DNA of 64,000 nucleotides from Bacteroides gallinarum DSM 18171 = JCM 13658 (GTDB lineage Bacteria > Bacteroidota > Bacteroidia > Bacteroidales > Bacteroidaceae), in assembly GCF_000374365.1 (NCBI RefSeq), contig NZ_KB894130.1, positions 42,431 to 106,430 of the forward strand, written 5' to 3'. Below the pieces are notes generated by a model. The model made no database searches and was not told the DNA's origin. It was given only the letters and a program-made list of their open reading frames with translations. The translations under genes and the position numbers were made by a program. Shown one piece after another: positions 33,757 through 42,711 of this stretch (its first letter is position 1; every line of letters begins with the position of its first letter).

Positions 33757-34550
33757 TGACGACAACCATGAACATTCAAGAAATCAAAACAGAAACTTTG
33801 CTCACCCGGATATACCCCGACAGAGAAATGTTGGGGGAAGAAGCCGCTCGCCTGGCGGCCGTTAAAGTAAATAAGCTGCTGAACCAAAAAGAAGAAATCA
33901 ATATTCTGTTTGCAGCCGCACCCTCTCAAAACGAGTTCCTTGCTGCTCTACAAAACCAAGACATTCCCTGGAAGCGCATCAATGCACTGCACATGGACGA
34001 ATATATCGGATTAGCCCAGGACGCTCCTCAACGTTTCGGCAATTTTCTGAAAGAACGCATTTTCGACATTGTTCCTTTCAAATCGATTCATTATTTGTAT
34101 AGAGAAAACGAAATACCCCAATCCATTTGCCAACGATATGAAAAAGTTCTAAACCAGTATCCTATCGACATTGTATTCATGGGAATCGGCGAAAATGGCC
34201 ATATAGCTTTCAATGACCCGCATGTTGCATCGTTCAACGACCCACAGTCTGTAAAAACCGTATTCCTGGACGAAATATGCCGGATGCAGCAGGTACACGA
34301 CGGCTGTTTCCGTAGTTTAAGTGAAGTCCCCCAACAAGCCGTTACCGTTACTATCCCTACTATCATGAAAGCCCAATGCTTATTATGCATGGTTCCCGGA
34401 GTTCAAAAGGCTCATGCCGTAAAAGAAACATTATATGGTCCTATCAGTACCCAATGCCCTGCTTCCATTTTGCGTACGCATCCACAAGCTACCCTCTTTT
34501 GCGACAAAGACAGCGCATCTTTATTACCCTTAAAAACAAACCTGTTATGA
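33756..34550 (+). CDS. nagB: glucosamine-6-phosphate deaminase
   Basis: NagB converts GlcN-6-P to fructose-6-phosphate and ammonia, linking the locus to glycolysis. The 264-aa protein has MDEYIGL (catalytic Asp region, about 82-88) and GIGENGHIAFNDP (about 144-156), both diagnostic. The ATG at 33756 shares a base with the nagA stop; an ATG four codons later is an alternative. Its stop overlaps the start of the next gene (ATGA), so nagA, nagB and the hexosaminidase gene are tightly coupled. Confidence 0.93.
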   Translation: MTTTMNIQEIKTETLLTRIYPDREMLGEEAARLAAVKVNKLLNQKEEINILFAAAPSQNEFLAALQNQDIPWKRINALHMDEYIGLAQDAPQRFGNFLKERIFDIVPFKSIHYLYRENEIPQSICQRYEKVLNQYPIDIVFMGIGENGHIAFNDPHVASFNDPQSVKTVFLDEICRMQQVHDGCFRSLSEVPQQAVTVTIPTIMKAQCLLCMVPGVQKAHAVKETLYGPISTQCPASILRTHPQATLFCDKDSASLLPLKTNLL

Positions 34551-36109
34551 AAACAAGACTTCATAAAATATTCATATTCTATTTCCTCTTGTGCATCAGT
34601 TTTCCCTTGTATGCCAATCCGGCAGAAAAACCATTTGCCGTAAGAGCTTTTCATTTGGATTTCCGTACACAAGTCATGTCCGTTTCTGCCATTAAAAAAT
34701 TGGCATATGACCTTTCCCAAAAAGGAATCAACACATTGATTTTAGAGTACGAAGCATCCTTTCCTTTTCAAAAGCATGCCACACTCCGTAACAAACAAGC
34801 ATTTACACAAGCAGAGGTCAAAGACATAGTTGGTTATTGCAACTCTTTGGGTATTGATGTCATCCCTCTGCAAAATTGTTTCGGACATTGCGAATATATT
34901 CTCAGGCACGAACGCTATGCACTATTACGCGAAGATTCCAAAGAGGTATCACAAGTGTGCCCACTCAAAATTGAAGATGCCAAAGCTATATTCAGAGAAA
35001 TATTCCAGGAAGTGGCAGCACTGCATCCCTCTCCTTATTTCCATATAGGAGCAGATGAAACCTACCTGTTGGGGAGCTGCCGGCAATGCTCCAAAGTAGA
35101 CAAGTCGCGTTTATTCGTAAACTATGTAAAAGCCATGTCCGACCTTGTCCGGGAAATGGGGAAACAGCCTGTTATTTGGGCAGACATCATTTTAAAACAT
35201 CCCGAAGCCATACAGGAACTTCCTAAAGATATTATCTACGTAGATTGGAATTACGGTTGGGAACCCGATTATTTCGGCAAGCTGGACAACCTGATTAACT
35301 TAGGTGTAAAAATGTGGGGTGCTCCTTCTTTACGCTCCCATCCGGACAACATCTATTTGACACAATGGATGAAACATTTCGAGAACCTGGCAACATTCCT
35401 GCCTTTCGCCCGTCAACAAGGTTACGAAGGCATCATACAAACATCCTGGTCTACCAGCGGAACGTATGGATTCCATTATGATACAAACTGGGAAATTACC
35501 GAAATGCAACCTATCCGGCAAGTGTACCCAATGTCGGGTTTTCAGATACTGATTGACGCTTTCTGCCGAGCAGCCGATAGCCCTGAGCCGATTCATCCGG
35601 AAACGTTCATTAAAAACTATGCACAAGAACGCTACGGGCTTTCGGCAAAAGAAGCATCTATTTTTCTCCATTACTTCCAAATGCCTCAAGAAACCATTCA
35701 ACAGGGCAAGGATACAAAAGGACAACCTATTGCCACCCTTATAGAGGAGTGTGAAAAGCTGAAAAAGGATTTCAGCCGATTAGCCCCCCGTACGCATACG
35801 GAAGAATTCGAGCATTACTGCTTGATGCTGGATTTACGCATAAACTACCTGCAATTCAAAGAAGTAGAGGCAGCCTACGAATCAAACAATTATGAAATTA
35901 GCCAATCCGGAAACTTGGCAGAGCGTTTGAAAGTAATTATAGCCGACGCAAAAAAATTAAACCAACGCTTTACTACTATCAACCGGAACTATTTGAAACC
36001 CTGCCAGGCAGAAGCAATCATTTTCTCAAAAGATGAAAAAATGCAGGGTCTCTACGAAACATTGCAACAACAATACAAACATCTTAAAGAATATTCTGAA
36101 CATAATTAA
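34547..36109 (+). CDS. GH20-like beta-N-acetylhexosaminidase (first copy)
   Basis: A 520-aa secreted protein with a signal peptide (to PLYANP, about residue 24) and a TIM barrel of the GH20 type: YFHIGADET holds the catalytic Asp-Glu pair, followed by CRQC, and EGIIQTSWSTSGTYG lies near the barrel end. Unlike the next gene it lacks an N-terminal GH20b domain and looks closer to the hexosaminidase-D-like branch. A charged helical C-terminal region (about 390-520) follows. It should release terminal GlcNAc from beta-linked oligosaccharides. The ATG at 34547 overlaps the nagB stop. Confidence 0.82.
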   Translation: MKTRLHKIFIFYFLLCISFPLYANPAEKPFAVRAFHLDFRTQVMSVSAIKKLAYDLSQKGINTLILEYEASFPFQKHATLRNKQAFTQAEVKDIVGYCNSLGIDVIPLQNCFGHCEYILRHERYALLREDSKEVSQVCPLKIEDAKAIFREIFQEVAALHPSPYFHIGADETYLLGSCRQCSKVDKSRLFVNYVKAMSDLVREMGKQPVIWADIILKHPEAIQELPKDIIYVDWNYGWEPDYFGKLDNLINLGVKMWGAPSLRSHPDNIYLTQWMKHFENLATFLPFARQQGYEGIIQTSWSTSGTYGFHYDTNWEITEMQPIRQVYPMSGFQILIDAFCRAADSPEPIHPETFIKNYAQERYGLSAKEASIFLHYFQMPQETIQQGKDTKGQPIATLIEECEKLKKDFSRLAPRTHTEEFEHYCLMLDLRINYLQFKEVEAAYESNNYEISQSGNLAERLKVIIADAKKLNQRFTTINRNYLKPCQAEAIIFSKDEKMQGLYETLQQQYKHLKEYSEHN

Positions 36110-36144
36110 TCAACCTATACGTAAAACATTACATAATCAAAGCC

Positions 36145-37812
36145 ATGAACAAACTATTAGTACCGCTTATGGCATGTGCTTTTGCAGCATGTAGCCACAA
36201 CGAGCAATCAGCTTCTTATTCCGTAATCCCCTTGCCACAGGAGATAAATACGACACAAGAAAGCGGGTTTAAATTAAACAACAGTACACGCATCGTCTAT
36301 CCGGAAGGGAACGGACTATTACAACGTAACGCACAATTCCTGTCCGAGTACATCCGGCAGGCTACAGGATATGCCCCCCCAATAGAAGCAATCCCTCAAG
36401 GAGAAAGTGTCAAACGAGCTATCTCCCTGACATTGGATGCCGATATCCCCAATAAAGAAGGATATGTAATGACGACTACCGCCGATAACATCATTTTAAA
36501 GGGACAAACAGAAAAGGGGGTATTCTATGGCATACAGACCTTACGTAAATCCATTCCGGCAAAAGCCACCGGCGCCGACATTCTGTTTCCGGCAGGAGAA
36601 ATCAAGGATGAGCCTCGCTTCGGTTACCGTGCTATGCACTTTGACATCTGCCGCCACTTCTATCCGATCAAAGTTGTCAAAGAATACATAGATTTGTTGG
36701 CACTACACAACATGAACACCCTGCACTGGCACCTAACCGACGACCAAGGTTGGAGAATTGAAATCAAACGATACCCCAAACTTACCGAAATCGGTTCCAT
36801 GCGTAACCGTACGGTTATCGGCCACAACACTCCCGAATACGACAGCATCCCCCACGGTGGCTTCTATACCCAAAAGGAAGCCCGTGAAATCGTGAAATAC
36901 GCCCAAGAACGTTATATCACCGTTATTCCGGAAGTCGACATGCCCGGACATATGTTAGCAGCCCTTGCAGCCTATCCCGAGTTAGGATGTACCGGCGGTC
37001 CATACGAAGTATGTCCCAACTGGGGAATATTCGAAGATGTACTCTGCCTCGGAAACGACAAGACTCTAAAATTTCTGGAAGATGTCATGAGTGAAATCAT
37101 CGACATATTCCCTTCCGAATACATACACATCGGTGGAGACGAAGTACCACGCACCCGTTGGGAGAAGTGCCCGAAATGCCAGGCACGCATCAAAGCAGAA
37201 GGGTTGAAAGACGATGGAAAACACTCTGCCGAAGACCGTCTGCAAAGCTACTGCATGGCACGCATCGAGAAATTCCTCAACAGCAAAGGGCGCAAAGTCA
37301 TTGGCTGGGATGAAATTCTGGAAGGCGACATCACCCCGACTGCCACCGTTATGTCCTGGAGGGGCAGTACCGGTGGTATCAAAGCCGCCCAACTGGGACA
37401 CGATGTAATTATGGTTCCCAACGACTTCTGTTACTTCGATTACTACCAGGCAAAAGATACCGAGAATGAACCCTATATGGCTATCGGCGGTTATGTACCG
37501 GTTGAAAAAGTTTATAGTCTGGAACCGACCAACGGCCTTAAAGAAGAACAAAAGAAATACATCGTCGGTGTGCAAGCTAATTTATGGACAGAATACATTA
37601 CTTCTGTCGACCAAATAGAATACATGCTTCTACCGCGCATGGCAGCATTATCGGAAGTACAATGGATGCAACCTGCCAAAAAAAACTATGAAAACTTCCT
37701 GCAACGCCTGGACAACCTTGTAAAACTCTACCAAAGAGAAGGATTGAACTATGCCAAACACGTTTTCACCTCACAACCTGTAGAAAGCTGTGAAACACCT
37801 AAAGAGGAATAG
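36145..37812 (+). CDS. GH20 beta-N-acetylhexosaminidase lipoprotein (second copy)
   Basis: A 555-aa lipoprotein (lipobox FAAC, Cys16). Residues about 25-150 form the GH20b domain (SVIPLPQEI, then GVFYGIQTLRK). The catalytic barrel follows, with YRAMHFDICRHFYP, NTLHWHLTDDQGWRIEIK, PEVDMPGH and the acid pair in YIHIGGDEVPRTRWEKC. It removes terminal beta-GlcNAc. It is the last gene of the locus, 35 bases after the first GH20 gene and 24 bases before a strong terminator. Cell-surface or periplasmic location follows from the lipid anchor. Confidence 0.93.
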   Translation: MNKLLVPLMACAFAACSHNEQSASYSVIPLPQEINTTQESGFKLNNSTRIVYPEGNGLLQRNAQFLSEYIRQATGYAPPIEAIPQGESVKRAISLTLDADIPNKEGYVMTTTADNIILKGQTEKGVFYGIQTLRKSIPAKATGADILFPAGEIKDEPRFGYRAMHFDICRHFYPIKVVKEYIDLLALHNMNTLHWHLTDDQGWRIEIKRYPKLTEIGSMRNRTVIGHNTPEYDSIPHGGFYTQKEAREIVKYAQERYITVIPEVDMPGHMLAALAAYPELGCTGGPYEVCPNWGIFEDVLCLGNDKTLKFLEDVMSEIIDIFPSEYIHIGGDEVPRTRWEKCPKCQARIKAEGLKDDGKHSAEDRLQSYCMARIEKFLNSKGRKVIGWDEILEGDITPTATVMSWRGSTGGIKAAQLGHDVIMVPNDFCYFDYYQAKDTENEPYMAIGGYVPVEKVYSLEPTNGLKEEQKKYIVGVQANLWTEYITSVDQIEYMLLPRMAALSEVQWMQPAKKNYENFLQRLDNLVKLYQREGLNYAKHVFTSQPVESCETPKEE

Positions 37813-37836
37813 CCAGCCCGAATAAAATTCTAAATG

Positions 37837-37888
37837 AAAACACCTTTCCGTAAGTCATTGGAGCAATGCCTGCGGAAAGGTGTTTTTC
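37837..37888 (+). terminator. intrinsic terminator closing the GlcN/GlcNAc locus
   Basis: A 14-bp perfect stem, AAAACACCTTTCCG (37837-37850) and its complement (37873-37886), encloses a 22-base loop and ends in a T run. It lies just past the second hexosaminidase gene. Confidence 0.85.
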
Positions 37889-37972
37889 ATTCAAGATATC
37901 GTCTCTATTATCCATATAGGGTTTACGTTTATATGATATTACATTTAATGTACTACTTATCGATATAATCAC

Positions 37973-37980
37973 TACATTTG
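37973..37980 (+). promoter_or_regulatory. -7 element before proA
   Basis: TACATTTG matches the -7 consensus and lies 30 bases before the proA ATG. A clear -33 TTTG is not visible. A separate promoter here is needed because the locus upstream ends in a terminator. Confidence 0.5.
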
Positions 37981-38010
37981 CAGAACAATCAATTAATAAA
38001 CTACAAAATA

Positions 38011-39258
38011 ATGGATTTAAACAAAACCTTTGCTGCCGTGCAGTACGCCAGCCGTAAGCTATCGGCGCTGAACGGCGAAGAGATTGACCGGATATTACTG
38101 GCCGTTGCAGATGCAGCCAAGGAGAGAACAGACTTTATCCTTGCCGAAAACCGGAAAGACCTGGAACGCATGGAGCCCTCCAACCCCAAGTACGACCGCC
38201 TGATGCTGACCGCAGACCGCTTGAAAGGTATTGCAAACGATATCCGCAAGGTTGCCAAGCTCCCCTCACCGGTAGGACGCATACAGAAGCAGGGAGTAAT
38301 GCCCAACGGACTGAAAATAAAACGTATAAGCGTGCCCTTCGGAGTGATAGGCATCATCTACGAGGCACGCCCCAATGTGAGCTTCGACGTATTTTCGCTT
38401 TGCCTGAAAAGCGGCAACGCCTGCATACTGAAAGGCGGAAGCGATGCAGATTGCTCCAATCGCACCATTATCAGCGTGATACACGATGTACTAAAACAAT
38501 TCGGGGCAGACCCGCATATCGTAGAGCTGCTTCCCGCCGACCGTGAAGCCACGACAGAGCTGCTGCATGCCAACGGCTATGTAGACCTGATTATCCCGCG
38601 CGGCAGTAGCAGCCTCATCGACTTCGTCCGCCAAAATGCCACTATCCCGGTGATAGAAACCGGTGCGGGCATATGCCATACATTTTTCGACCGCTATGGA
38701 GATGTAAAGAAAGGAGCTGCCATTATCAACAATGCCAAGACACGCCGCGTCAGCGTGTGCAACGCCCTGGACTGCCTGCTCGTAGACGGCGACCGTATGA
38801 AAGACCTGCCCGCGCTCTGTGCGCCGTTGCAGGAAAGCAATGTAATTATCTATGCAGACCCGTTTGCATACGCCTCCCTGCAGGGGCATTATCCTGCCGG
38901 GCTGTTGCAGGAAGCCACGGCAGAAGATTTCGGTACGGAATTCCTGGATTACAAAATGGCCGTGAAAGTCGTTGAAGGCATAGATAGCGCCATAGCGCAC
39001 ATACAGCAGTATGGCTCCAGGCACAGCGAATGTATCGTAACCGAAGACAAGGCACATGCCGAATGGTTCTGCCGCGAGGTGGATGCGGCTTGCGTCTACG
39101 TAAACGCCCCGACCTCCTTTACAGACGGCGCACAGTTCGGGCTGGGAGCCGAAATCGGCATCAGTACACAGAAACTGCATGCACGCGGCCCTATGGCTTT
39201 AGAGGAAATCACCACGTACAAATGGATTATCGAAGGAGAAGGACAGATAAGAAAGTAA
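38011..39258 (+). CDS. proA: gamma-glutamyl phosphate reductase
   Basis: ProA reduces glutamyl-5-phosphate to the semialdehyde, the second step of proline synthesis. The 415-aa aldehyde-dehydrogenase-fold protein has [17 protein letters not shown] (about 111-127), [14 protein letters not shown] and the catalytic Cys region [11 protein letters not shown]. The ATG at 38011 is chosen because it starts the conserved [16 protein letters not shown]. ProA is 29 bases before argF', so proline and arginine steps share a unit. proB lies beyond the glycan locus. Confidence 0.95.
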   Translation: MDLNKTFAAVQYASRKLSALNGEEIDRILLAVADAAKERTDFILAENRKDLERMEPSNPKYDRLMLTADRLKGIANDIRKVAKLPSPVGRIQKQGVMPNGLKIKRISVPFGVIGIIYEARPNVSFDVFSLCLKSGNACILKGGSDADCSNRTIISVIHDVLKQFGADPHIVELLPADREATTELLHANGYVDLIIPRGSSSLIDFVRQNATIPVIETGAGICHTFFDRYGDVKKGAAIINNAKTRRVSVCNALDCLLVDGDRMKDLPALCAPLQESNVIIYADPFAYASLQGHYPAGLLQEATAEDFGTEFLDYKMAVKVVEGIDSAIAHIQQYGSRHSECIVTEDKAHAEWFCREVDAACVYVNAPTSFTDGAQFGLGAEIGISTQKLHARGPMALEEITTYKWIIEGEGQIRK

Positions 39259-39287
39259 GAACATTAATCATTAATTACCAAAAAAGT

Positions 39288-40241
39288 ATGAAGAACTTTA
39301 CTTGCGTGCAGGACATCGGCAACCTGAGAACTGCGCTGGACGAAGCATTTGAAATCAAGAAAGACCGTTTCAAATATGTAGAGCTGGGACGTAACAAGAC
39401 GTTAATGATGATATTCTTCAACTCGAGCCTGCGTACCCGCCTCAGCACCCAAAAAGCCGCCCTGAACCTGGGCATGAACGTTATTGTGCTGGACATCAAC
39501 CAGGGAGCGTGGAAGTTGGAAACCGAGCGCGGCGTCATCATGGACGGCGACAAGCCGGAGCACCTGCTGGAAGCGATTCCGGTAATGGGCTGCTATTGCG
39601 ATGTAATCGGCGTGCGCTCTTTCGCCCGTTTCGAAAACCGCGAATACGACTACAACGAAGTAATACTGAACCAGTTCATCAAATATTCCGGCCGGCCGGT
39701 ATTCTCTATGGAAGCCGCCACACGCCACCCGCTGCAAAGCTTCGCAGACCTCATTACGATTGAGGAATACAAGAAAAAGGCGCGTCCCAAAGTCGTTATG
39801 ACATGGGCTCCGCATCCGCGTCCGTTGCCGCAGGCCGTTCCCAACTCTTTTGCCGAGTGGATGAATGCTACGGATTATGAATTCGTCATTACTCACCCCG
39901 AGGGTTACGAACTCGATTCGAAATTCGTGGGCAATGCCCGTGTGGAATACGACCAGATGAAAGCCTTTGAAGGTGCGGACTTCGTATATGCCAAGAACTG
40001 GGCTGCCTATACCGGCGACAACTACGGGCAGATACTGAGTAAAGACCGTGCATGGACCGTAAGCGACCGCCAAATGGCTGTAACCGATAATGCTTACTTT
40101 ATGCACTGCCTGCCGGTACGCCGCAATATGATTGTAACGGACGACGTGATTGAAAGCCCGCAGTCTATCGTGATACCGGAAGCCGCCAACCGTGAGATTT
40201 CGGCAACGGTGGTATTGAAACGCCTGATAGAAGGCCTGTAA
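39288..40241 (+). CDS. argF': N-succinyl-L-ornithine carbamoyltransferase
   Basis: A 317-aa carbamoyltransferase that closely matches my memory of the Bacteroides fragilis enzyme using N-succinylornithine in place of ornithine, part of a succinylated arginine pathway. The carbamoyl-phosphate site is in FFNSSLRTRLSTQKAALN (about 44-61), with MEAATRHPLQSFADL and HCLPVRRN further on. The ATG at 39288 is preferred over an upstream frame that reads through proA. ArgH at 2.0 kb completes the pathway. The succinyl specificity is inferred from this resemblance. Confidence 0.92.
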   Translation: MKNFTCVQDIGNLRTALDEAFEIKKDRFKYVELGRNKTLMMIFFNSSLRTRLSTQKAALNLGMNVIVLDINQGAWKLETERGVIMDGDKPEHLLEAIPVMGCYCDVIGVRSFARFENREYDYNEVILNQFIKYSGRPVFSMEAATRHPLQSFADLITIEEYKKKARPKVVMTWAPHPRPLPQAVPNSFAEWMNATDYEFVITHPEGYELDSKFVGNARVEYDQMKAFEGADFVYAKNWAAYTGDNYGQILSKDRAWTVSDRQMAVTDNAYFMHCLPVRRNMIVTDDVIESPQSIVIPEAANREISATVVLKRLIEGL

Positions 40242-40372
40242 AAGCGTTTTTACGTTCAAAAAAGGAACGGGCTGCTACGGTAAGAAGCATTTCCCCGCAA
40301 TATAATCGCTGCATCCCTTGTGGATAATGCGCTTGTATCCGATGTAAAATGCCATTGCTCCTTATGCTTTTC

Positions 40373-40396
40373 TTCGTCCCGCAACTGCGGGACGAA
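40373..40396. repeat. perfect hairpin after argF'
   Basis: TTCGTCCCGC (40373-40382) and GCGGGACGAA (40387-40396) form a 10-bp stem with an AACT loop. GCAACTGC, spanning this loop, recurs twice within the next 75 bases (about 40433 and 40446). It may help end the proA-argF' transcript, although no long T run follows. Confidence 0.55.
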
Positions 40397-40631
40397 CGGT
40401 TTTCAATTGTGTGCCCGACAGCCCACAGTTGGCAACTGCACAGCCCGCAACTGCAAAACGGGATTTTACTGTAAGTATAGCGGTATCTTGGCTGCACTAA
40501 AGAGGCAAAAACAACAGTACTAACCACCATTTCCCCACTTTGTTCCAGTATGGGAATAATGGCGATTATCCTATATACAATACTGATTATAAGAAAATTA
40601 CAGTAGAGAAGGTAAGTATATTCCCTAAAAA

Positions 40632-40735
40632 ACGAGTGATGACCGGATGTCGGTCGTCACTCGTCATATCGGTTGTCATCACTCACCAACTTCATCATAT
40701 ACAGGAGATTATCCCTAAAAGTGACGAGTGACGAG
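40632..40735. repeat. REP-like palindromic element in the argF'-rhodanese gap
   Basis: ACGAGTGATGACCG (40632-40645) and CGGTCGTCACTCGT (40651-40664) pair at 13 of 14 positions around a five-base loop. Related arms recur at 40671-40685 and 40721-40735 (GTGACGAGTGACGAG). The block is framed by two copies of TCCCTAAAA followed by ACGAGTGA (from about 40622 and 40712). Between 40242 and 40743 there is otherwise no gene. Confidence 0.5.
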
Positions 40736-40743
40736 AATTTTCA

Positions 40744-41130
40744 CTATTTCTCCGTTTCTTTCCCGGCTTCTTTCCAACTGATAAAACCATTGTCGAGGTC
40801 GTAAACCGTATATCCCTTTTGGCTTAGGATAGCGGCGGCTTTTTTGCTGCGCTTTCCGCTACGGCAATAAAGAGCTACCGGTTTGTCTTTTTGGAGTGTA
40901 GAATCCGCTATGGCAGCAAACTGTTTGTCCAGCACATTGATATTGATACTGCCGGGAATATGCTCCTCCGAATATTCGGCAACCGTACGCACGTCCAACC
41001 GCTGAATATCGGGGTCGGTTATCAGTGTTGCAAATTCATCTGCCGAAACAGACTTGAAATCTCCCCCCTTCTGTTGGCAGGAAAAGAGGGTGGAAAAGAA
41101 CAGGCAAACGCCTGCAAAGAATGCCTTCAT
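40744..41130 (-). CDS. rhodanese-domain lipoprotein
   Basis: A 128-aa lipoprotein: the lipobox ends at Cys18 (TLFSC), followed by QQKGGD. A single rhodanese domain covers the rest (SADEFATLITDPDIQRLDVRTVAEYSEEHIPGSINI), with active-site CRSGKRS. Such proteins transfer sulfur from thiosulfate or persulfide donors; the partner here is unknown and the lipid anchor puts it in the envelope. The start at 41130 gives a standard signal peptide; ATG at 41142 is an alternative. It is a single gene on the minus strand. Confidence 0.85.
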   Translation of the reverse strand: MKAFFAGVCLFFSTLFSCQQKGGDFKSVSADEFATLITDPDIQRLDVRTVAEYSEEHIPGSININVLDKQFAAIADSTLQKDKPVALYCRSGKRSKKAAAILSQKGYTVYDLDNGFISWKEAGKETEK

Positions 41131-41241
41131 AAGTTTACTCATTTTAATGTAGGTTGAAAATGTAATCAAAGTTATCACTTTTTCACTTATGATACCAGAA
41201 TATACCGGAAAATATCTGTTGCACTTTCATCCCATACAGCA

Positions 41242-41271
41242 AAAAGAGGATACTTTACAGTACCCTCTTTT
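41242..41271 (-). terminator. intrinsic terminator of the glp operon
   Basis: Arms AAAAGAGGATACT (41242-41254) and AGTACCCTCTTTT (41259-41271) pair with one G-U and a four-base loop. On the minus strand the stem ends in a T run. It lies 58 bases after the porin stop. Confidence 0.8.
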
Positions 41272-41328
41272 CTGTTTTACCCCTATCCCAGAGGCATACT
41301 AACCACTATTGTAAACAAACGCACACAA

Positions 41329-42675
41329 TTAGAACTGGAACATCAATCGTGCCTGAAGTACATGGAAATTCTTATCCGAAGGATATTTATCACGGTCAAG
41401 GCGGTTGTAGGTATAGCTCAACATAACCTGGGCAAACTTATTGAAAGCATAGTTTACCCCCAAAGTAGCCGAATGCATATTACCGCCGCCGACACTCTTG
41501 GAAGTTGCAGGATAATCTTTCAACAAACCTTCAGGATAGTACTGGTCGCGTCCCAATACATACTTTTCTCCGCTGCGGATGTCATTAAGGCCTACGTAGC
41601 TATAACGTGCAACGACTTCCAAAGACCTGCCGTCCAATCCCTTCAGCAAAGCGTCGGAATTACTGTACTGATAAGAATTACCGAAGATTTTATAGCCGGC
41701 CTCTACGTATGCGCCATGAAAAGAGTTGGCTCCGAGGGGATTGCCTGCTTGCCAGGATTCCAAAGTCGTCCAAGAGTCGATAGAGCCGAGATTGGCCTCG
41801 AAAAGAGCTTCGTCGTCGCGTTCCTTCGTAACGTATTTGTACATATATTCGCCTCTTGCAAAAAAGTTATCATTCTTGTAGAGGAATTCAGCACCCACAT
41901 CGTACACATTCTTTGCCCAAGGCAGGGTGGCCGATACGAACTCCGTAGTAGGGTCTGTATAAGTTTCCAATGAAGTGCCCAAATCCAGTGATGTTTTCAG
42001 TACGTTGCCACCTTGTGCTTCGCCCGTAGCTATGTTGGCATAGCGGAAAGTAGCACCGACATGGAAGGTAGCATCGTCGTTGTTGACAGGACGCCATATC
42101 CAGCGGCCTCCGAACGACACGCCTTGATAACCGTCAATCTGGTTATTGTACTTGTTTTCGGCAAACACACCCTGATTGGCAAAAAAGTGGTCGTTATAGA
42201 AAATGTAGCTCAAACCCAGTTCACGTCCTGTCGACAAAGCGTTGGACGCTGCCGAACGTGAAATGAAATGCAAACTGCCGCGGCTGGTATTATTAGCCAT
42301 AGTAGCCGGATTGTTGTAATAACCGGCTTTGAATAGGTGGTTGCCTTTCATACCTTGCAGTGTATATTGCAGAAAGATATTTTTCTGCGAGAATTTGCCT
42401 TTGGAGAAATCGAAATCCGCATAGAAATACCAATCCTCATAAGAGAGCGATGTACGGATACGTGCATCGGTGATAGCGGCTCCCGACTTCACTGGAGTAA
42501 AATCAGAATGATAGTACGCACCGTCCATCATGAAACGCGCACCAATGGTGAAATTCAGGTTTTCCTTATCATTACTTACATTTACAACTGGCTTGTTGTC
42601 AAAGTCCTGGGCCTGCACAGCCGTACCTGCCAGCGATAAAGCTGCTAAAACAGGCATTAATATATACTTTTTCAT
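41329..42675 (-). CDS. outer-membrane porin of the glycerol-3-phosphate operon
   Basis: A 448-aa outer-membrane porin of the OprP/OprO type. The signal peptide ends at TAVQAQD (about residue 22) and is followed by strands such as LNFTIGARFMMDGAYY and WYFYADFDFSKGKFSQKNIFLQY. The chain ends in the aromatic LMFQF. It is the last gene of the minus-strand glp operon, so its likely role is to bring glycerophosphodiesters or glycerol-3-phosphate through the outer membrane. Start at 42675 (MKKYIL) rather than three codons upstream, because it fits a signal peptide. It is only distantly similar to the porin at 14.6 kb. Confidence 0.85.
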   Translation of the reverse strand: MKKYILMPVLAALSLAGTAVQAQDFDNKPVVNVSNDKENLNFTIGARFMMDGAYYHSDFTPVKSGAAITDARIRTSLSYEDWYFYADFDFSKGKFSQKNIFLQYTLQGMKGNHLFKAGYYNNPATMANNTSRGSLHFISRSAASNALSTGRELGLSYIFYNDHFFANQGVFAENKYNNQIDGYQGVSFGGRWIWRPVNNDDATFHVGATFRYANIATGEAQGGNVLKTSLDLGTSLETYTDPTTEFVSATLPWAKNVYDVGAEFLYKNDNFFARGEYMYKYVTKERDDEALFEANLGSIDSWTTLESWQAGNPLGANSFHGAYVEAGYKIFGNSYQYSNSDALLKGLDGRSLEVVARYSYVGLNDIRSGEKYVLGRDQYYPEGLLKDYPATSKSVGGGNMHSATLGVNYAFNKFAQVMLSYTYNRLDRDKYPSDKNFHVLQARLMFQF

Positions 42676-42711
42676 AAGATACATTCTATATTAAATAAAT
42701 AATCAAACATT

